Positions 61,128-64,000 of a stretch of DNA of 64,000 nt are shown here, piece by piece. Within the stretch, counting starts at the first letter, position 1. Each line of letters opens with the position of its first letter. Below the pieces are notes generated by a model. The model was given only the letters and a program-made list of their open reading frames with translations. It was not told the DNA's origin and did no database searches. The position numbers and the translations under genes were made by a program. The stretch is taken from positions 1 to 64,000 of the forward strand of contig NZ_JANINU010000002.1 of assembly GCF_024508875.1 (NCBI RefSeq), given 5' to 3'. The stretch comes from Phenylobacterium sp. (GTDB lineage Bacteria; Pseudomonadota; Alphaproteobacteria; Caulobacterales; Caulobacteraceae).

Positions 61128-61421
61128 CTAGTTCCGCTCGTTCCAGCCGTAGGCCACCCAGTGGTGGCCGCCCAGGTGGCGGGCTTCGATCACGCCGTCG
61201 TCGCGGCGGCGGCGGGCGCGAACGGTGCGGCGGGCGCGCATGGCCAGGGCGGCGAAGCCCAGCAGGGCCGAGGTCATGACCGCGATCACCGCCACGGTGG
61301 CGGCCGCGAAGACCGCGAGAACCGCGCCGACGATGACGGCCCCGGTGGTGGCGAGGGCGGCGCCGACGGCGGCCAGGCTGCGAAGGGCGGAGCCCTCTTG
61401 CGCGGCGAAGTCCTTGACCAT
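61128..61421 (-). CDS. Small membrane protein of unknown function
   Basis: A 97-residue protein with two long hydrophobic segments (LAAVGAALATTGAVIVGAVLAVFAAATVAVIAVMTSALLGFAALAM), a basic cluster (RARRTVRARRRRDD) and an aromatic C-terminal tail (GGHHWVAYGWNERN). I do not recognise a family. Composition and phase fit a real gene, and it is preceded by a GAGCTG site. Confidence 0.65.
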   Translation of the reverse strand: MVKDFAAQEGSALRSLAAVGAALATTGAVIVGAVLAVFAAATVAVIAVMTSALLGFAALAMRARRTVRARRRRDDGVIEARHLGGHHWVAYGWNERN

Positions 61422-61525
61422 TTCAGCTCCTCAGCGGGCGCATGGGGCGCTCCGTGAAAGATACATGTCAGCACACTCGTTCCCGGCGTCAACCACGGAG
61501 ACGTCGGAAAAGCGACCAAGAGCGG

Positions 61526-62221
61526 TCATGCCGCACCTTCCAGCGAGAGCGACTTCCGCTCGCGCTGGATCTGGTCGTAGGCGGCGTTGATGGCGGACGC
61601 CTTGGCCTCGGCGACCTCGACGAACTCGGCCGGCAGCCCGCGCGAGCGGGCGCGGTCGGGGTGCGCCTCGGCAAGCTGCGCGCGCCAGGCGGCCCGCACG
61701 TCGGCGTCCGAGGCGTCGGGCGCGACGCCCAGGATCACGTACGGATCGTCGTTGGCCGCGCCCAGGTGGGTGGCCTTCACCCTCCGGAAGGTCAGTGGCG
61801 ACAGGCCGAACAGCTCCGACACCCGTTCCAGATAGGCCAGCTCGTCGCCGGTCACCACGCCGTCAGAGGCGGCGATGTGGAAGAGGCCGTCCAGCACGTC
61901 TTCCAGCAGTTGCGGGCACGCGCCGTACCGCTTGCGCAGCCGCCGGGCATAGCCCTCGAACCCGCGCGTCGTCTGCCGGGCGAGCTGATAGAGCCTGCGG
62001 ATGTTGCCTTCGCTGGCGGGGTCGGCCTGGAAGACGGTGTGGAAGGCGTCGTACTCGGCCGCGTGCGCCTCGCCGTCGGCCTTGGCCAGCTTGGCGCCCA
62101 GCGCGGTGACGGCCGTGGAGAACGCGGGGTCTTCGCCGGGCAGGCCGGGCGGGCAGACATCGCATTCCGCCTCATCGACCTTGCGCGCTGCGAGGCCGGC
62201 TATTTTGCGCCAGAAGCTCAT
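61526..62221 (-). CDS. TerB-DnaJ co-chaperone-like protein (DjlA-like)
   Basis: A 231-residue protein with a TerB-like helical domain (about residues 30-145, including DGLFHIAASDGVVTGDELAYLERVSELFGL) and a C-terminal J domain (DPYVILGVAPDASDADVRAAWRAQLAEAHPDRA, HPD motif present). DjlA-type proteins stimulate DnaK; the typical N-terminal membrane anchor is missing here. Start ATG 62221 (MSFWRKIAG). Divergent from the oxoprolinase gene. Confidence 0.9.
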   Translation of the reverse strand: MSFWRKIAGLAARKVDEAECDVCPPGLPGEDPAFSTAVTALGAKLAKADGEAHAAEYDAFHTVFQADPASEGNIRRLYQLARQTTRGFEGYARRLRKRYGACPQLLEDVLDGLFHIAASDGVVTGDELAYLERVSELFGLSPLTFRRVKATHLGAANDDPYVILGVAPDASDADVRAAWRAQLAEAHPDRARSRGLPAEFVEVAEAKASAINAAYDQIQRERKSLSLEGAA

Positions 62222-62283
62222 TTCGCTATGGCATGCCTTACGACCGCGGCGAGCCCGTGACAATCGCCCCGAGGAGTTAAGTT

Positions 62284-64000
62284 TTGGACAGGGTTTTCTC
62301 CTTCTGGATCGATCGCGGCGGCACGTTCACCGACGTGATCGGCCGCGCCGACGACGGCGAGGAGGTTTCGGCCAAGCTGCTCTCCGCCTCGCCCGCCTAT
62401 CCCGACGCCGCCGTCGAGGCCATGCGCCGGATCCTCGGCGCGGAGCCAGGCCAGCCCTTCCCCGCCCATCGCGTCGCCGCGATCAAGATGGGCACCACCG
62501 TCGCCACCAACGCCCTTTTGGAGCGCGCGGGCGCCAAGACCCTGCTGGTGACCACCGCCGGCTTCGCCGACGCCCTGGCCATCGGCGACCAGGCCCGGCC
62601 GGACCTCTTCGCCCTCAACATCGAAAAGCCGGCGCCGCTCTACGCAGGCGTGGTCGAGGCCTCCGAACGGCTGGCGGCGGACGGATCGATCGTCGCCTCC
62701 CTCGATAAGCCCACGCTCAGGGCGCGGCTGGAGGCCGCCGTGGCCGAAGGCTTCACCTCGGCCGCCATCGCCTTCCTGCACGCCGACCTGAACCCCGAGC
62801 ATGAGCGACAGGCAGGCGAGATCGCGCGCGCCGCCGGCTTCGGATTCGTCGCCTTGAGCTCCGAGGTCTCCCCCCTGCCCCGGTTCGTGCCGCGCGCCGA
62901 GACGACGGTGGCGGACGCCTACCTCACGCCCGTCCTGCAGGCCTATGTCCGCCGGGTAGCCGACGCTGTGGCCGGGGCGCCGCTCTACTTCATGACGTCG
63001 GCTGGCGGGCTCGTCCGCGCCGAAGCCTTCCGAGGCCGCGACGCCGTGGTGTCCGGGCCCGCTGGCGGCGTGGTCGGCGTGGCGCGCACGGCGACCCACG
63101 CCGGCGCCGAGGCGGTGCTGGGCTTCGACATGGGTGGCACCTCCACCGACGTGTGCCGGTTCGCGGGCGCCCTCGAACGGCGGGACGCGGCCCAGGTCGC
63201 CGGCGTGAAGCTCCGCAGCCCCATGCTGGACGTCGAAACCGTGGCGGCCGGCGGCGGCTCGGTGCTGACTTTCGACGGCATGCGCGCCCGGGCAGGCCCG
63301 GCCAGCGCCGGCGCCGATCCCGGCCCCGCCTGCTACGGCCGCGGCGGTCCGGCCGCGGTGACCGACGCGAACCTGGTGCTCGGCCGCCTCGACCCGCGTT
63401 TCTTCCCCGCCGTGTTCGGCCCTGACGGCGACGCCCCTCTCGATCCCGCCGCCAGCCGCGCCCGCCTGGCGTCCCTCGCCGAGGCCATGGGCGCGGACAG
63501 CCTCGAAGCGGCCGCCGAGGGGTTCGTCGCCGTGGCGGTCGAGCAGATGGCCCAGGCGGTGCGCCGCATTTCCACCGAACGGGGCTTCGATCCGCGCGAA
63601 CACGCCCTGGTCGCCTTCGGCGGCGCCGCCGGCCAGGTCGCCTGCCAGACCGCGGAAGCGCTGGGCGTGGGCGAGGTGCTCTGCCCGAAGTACGGCAGCG
63701 TCCTGTCTGCCTGGGGCATCGGCCAGGCCCAGGTGACCGCCCTGCGCCAGGTCGGCGTCGAGGCGCCCCTGGCGGGCGGGCTGGACGTCGCGAGGGCTGC
63801 CTTGGCCGCCGTGGAGGCCGAGGCCCGCGCCGACATGGCCGCCCAGGGCGCGGAGGCCGGCGACATCCGCCGCACCCTGCGCCTGCGCTACGACGGCGCC
63901 GACGCCGAACTTCCGGTTCCCCTGACCGACGAGGCCGCCGCGAAGGCGACCTTCGAACAGGCCCACCAGCGCCTGTTCGGCTTCATCGAGCCCGACCGCC
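62284..64000 (+). CDS. 5-oxoprolinase/hydantoinase A-type protein (3' end outside window)
   Basis: The visible 572 codons form the hydantoinase A/oxoprolinase N-domain and actin-like domain: FWIDRGGTFTDVIG, KMGTTVATNALLERAGAKTLLVTTAGF, GFDMGGTSTDVCRF, VAAGGGSVLTFDGMRARAGPASAGADPGPACYGRGGPAAVTDANLVLGRL and HALVAFGGAAGQVACQTAEALGVGEVLCPKYGSVLSAWGIG. Full-length bacterial 5-oxoprolinases are about 1200 residues, so a hydantoinase-B half probably follows. They open 5-oxoproline with ATP. Start TTG 62284 with GAGGAG 7 bp upstream is convincing. Confidence 0.9.
   Translation, partial: MDRVFSFWIDRGGTFTDVIGRADDGEEVSAKLLSASPAYPDAAVEAMRRILGAEPGQPFPAHRVAAIKMGTTVATNALLERAGAKTLLVTTAGFADALAIGDQARPDLFALNIEKPAPLYAGVVEASERLAADGSIVASLDKPTLRARLEAAVAEGFTSAAIAFLHADLNPEHERQAGEIARAAGFGFVALSSEVSPLPRFVPRAETTVADAYLTPVLQAYVRRVADAVAGAPLYFMTSAGGLVRAEAFRGRDAVVSGPAGGVVGVARTATHAGAEAVLGFDMGGTSTDVCRFAGALERRDAAQVAGVKLRSPMLDVETVAAGGGSVLTFDGMRARAGPASAGADPGPACYGRGGPAAVTDANLVLGRLDPRFFPAVFGPDGDAPLDPAASRARLASLAEAMGADSLEAAAEGFVAVAVEQMAQAVRRISTERGFDPREHALVAFGGAAGQVACQTAEALGVGEVLCPKYGSVLSAWGIGQAQVTALRQVGVEAPLAGGLDVARAALAAVEAEARADMAAQGAEAGDIRRTLRLRYDGADAELPVPLTDEAAAKATFEQAHQRLFGFIEPDR

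Noticed and set aside
62218-63966. A 582-codon leftward open frame opposite the oxoprolinase gene
   Set aside because: Glycine/arginine/histidine-rich shadow; the forward frame carries all oxoprolinase motifs and a good ribosome site.
1-64000. CRISPR arrays, rRNA or tRNA genes
   Set aside because: No regularly spaced identical repeats and no rRNA or tRNA signatures were seen on either strand by eye.

Overview
The window is high-GC alphaproteobacterial DNA. TonB-dependent receptors, a PEPxxWA-type sorting signal, DUF1254 proteins and a TerB/DnaJ protein make a Caulobacteraceae chromosome, possibly Phenylobacterium-like, the best guess. That is inference; no rRNA or tRNA gene is visible to confirm it.

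Bases 1-5.7 kb hold most of a quinohemoprotein amine dehydrogenase (QHNDH) operon: qhpD (5' end outside the window), qhpC, qhpB, qhpG, qhpF and qhpE. This is the catalytic gamma subunit, the beta subunit and the whole maturation set: radical SAM crosslinker, FAD monooxygenase, ABC exporter and subtilisin-like leader protease. The alpha subunit should lie just upstream. From 5.7 to 14.4 kb follow a GlxA-type regulator, an alpha/beta hydrolase-PhzF-SnoaL run, a P-type cation ATPase, a cytochrome b561-like protein coupled to a membrane-anchored HTH protein, an XRE/membrane-protein pair and a small secreted protein.

The main structural result is a 45-kb integrated element from 14437 to 59494. It is bounded by a perfect 37-bp direct repeat that equals the 3' end of an acyl-CoA dehydrogenase gene. 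The intact gene lies to the right (59459-60685). A tyrosine integrase, now broken by two frameshifts, sits just inside the right end. An intrinsic terminator oriented for the dehydrogenase has been left behind at the left end (14383-14406). The island is probably immobile now.

Inside the island are: a PEP-CTERM protein, a LuxR regulator and a diheme cytochrome c (15-18 kb); a six-gene catabolic operon with an AraC-type regulator (19-29.7 kb); an efflux/SDR/EthD operon with a divergent LysR gene (29.9-33.6 kb); a TetR gene and a membrane-protein gene sharing operators (33.7-35 kb); a seven-gene amidohydrolase/DoxX/porin operon (37-43.5 kb) beside a pirin and a LysR gene; three DUF1254 paralogues with a TonB receptor and a LysR regulator (44-51.7 kb); and a PoxB/YbhB/SDR/SDR group (52-56 kb). 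It ends in wreckage: an SDR fragment, a 5'-truncated nhaA and the broken integrase. Eight degraded copies of a hairpin-containing repeat with a fixed 25-bp internal period lie between island genes, and none was found outside it.

Right of the island are the acyl-CoA dehydrogenase, an ABM monooxygenase-like protein, a small membrane protein, a TerB/DnaJ protein and the start of a 5-oxoprolinase/hydantoinase gene that runs off the window.
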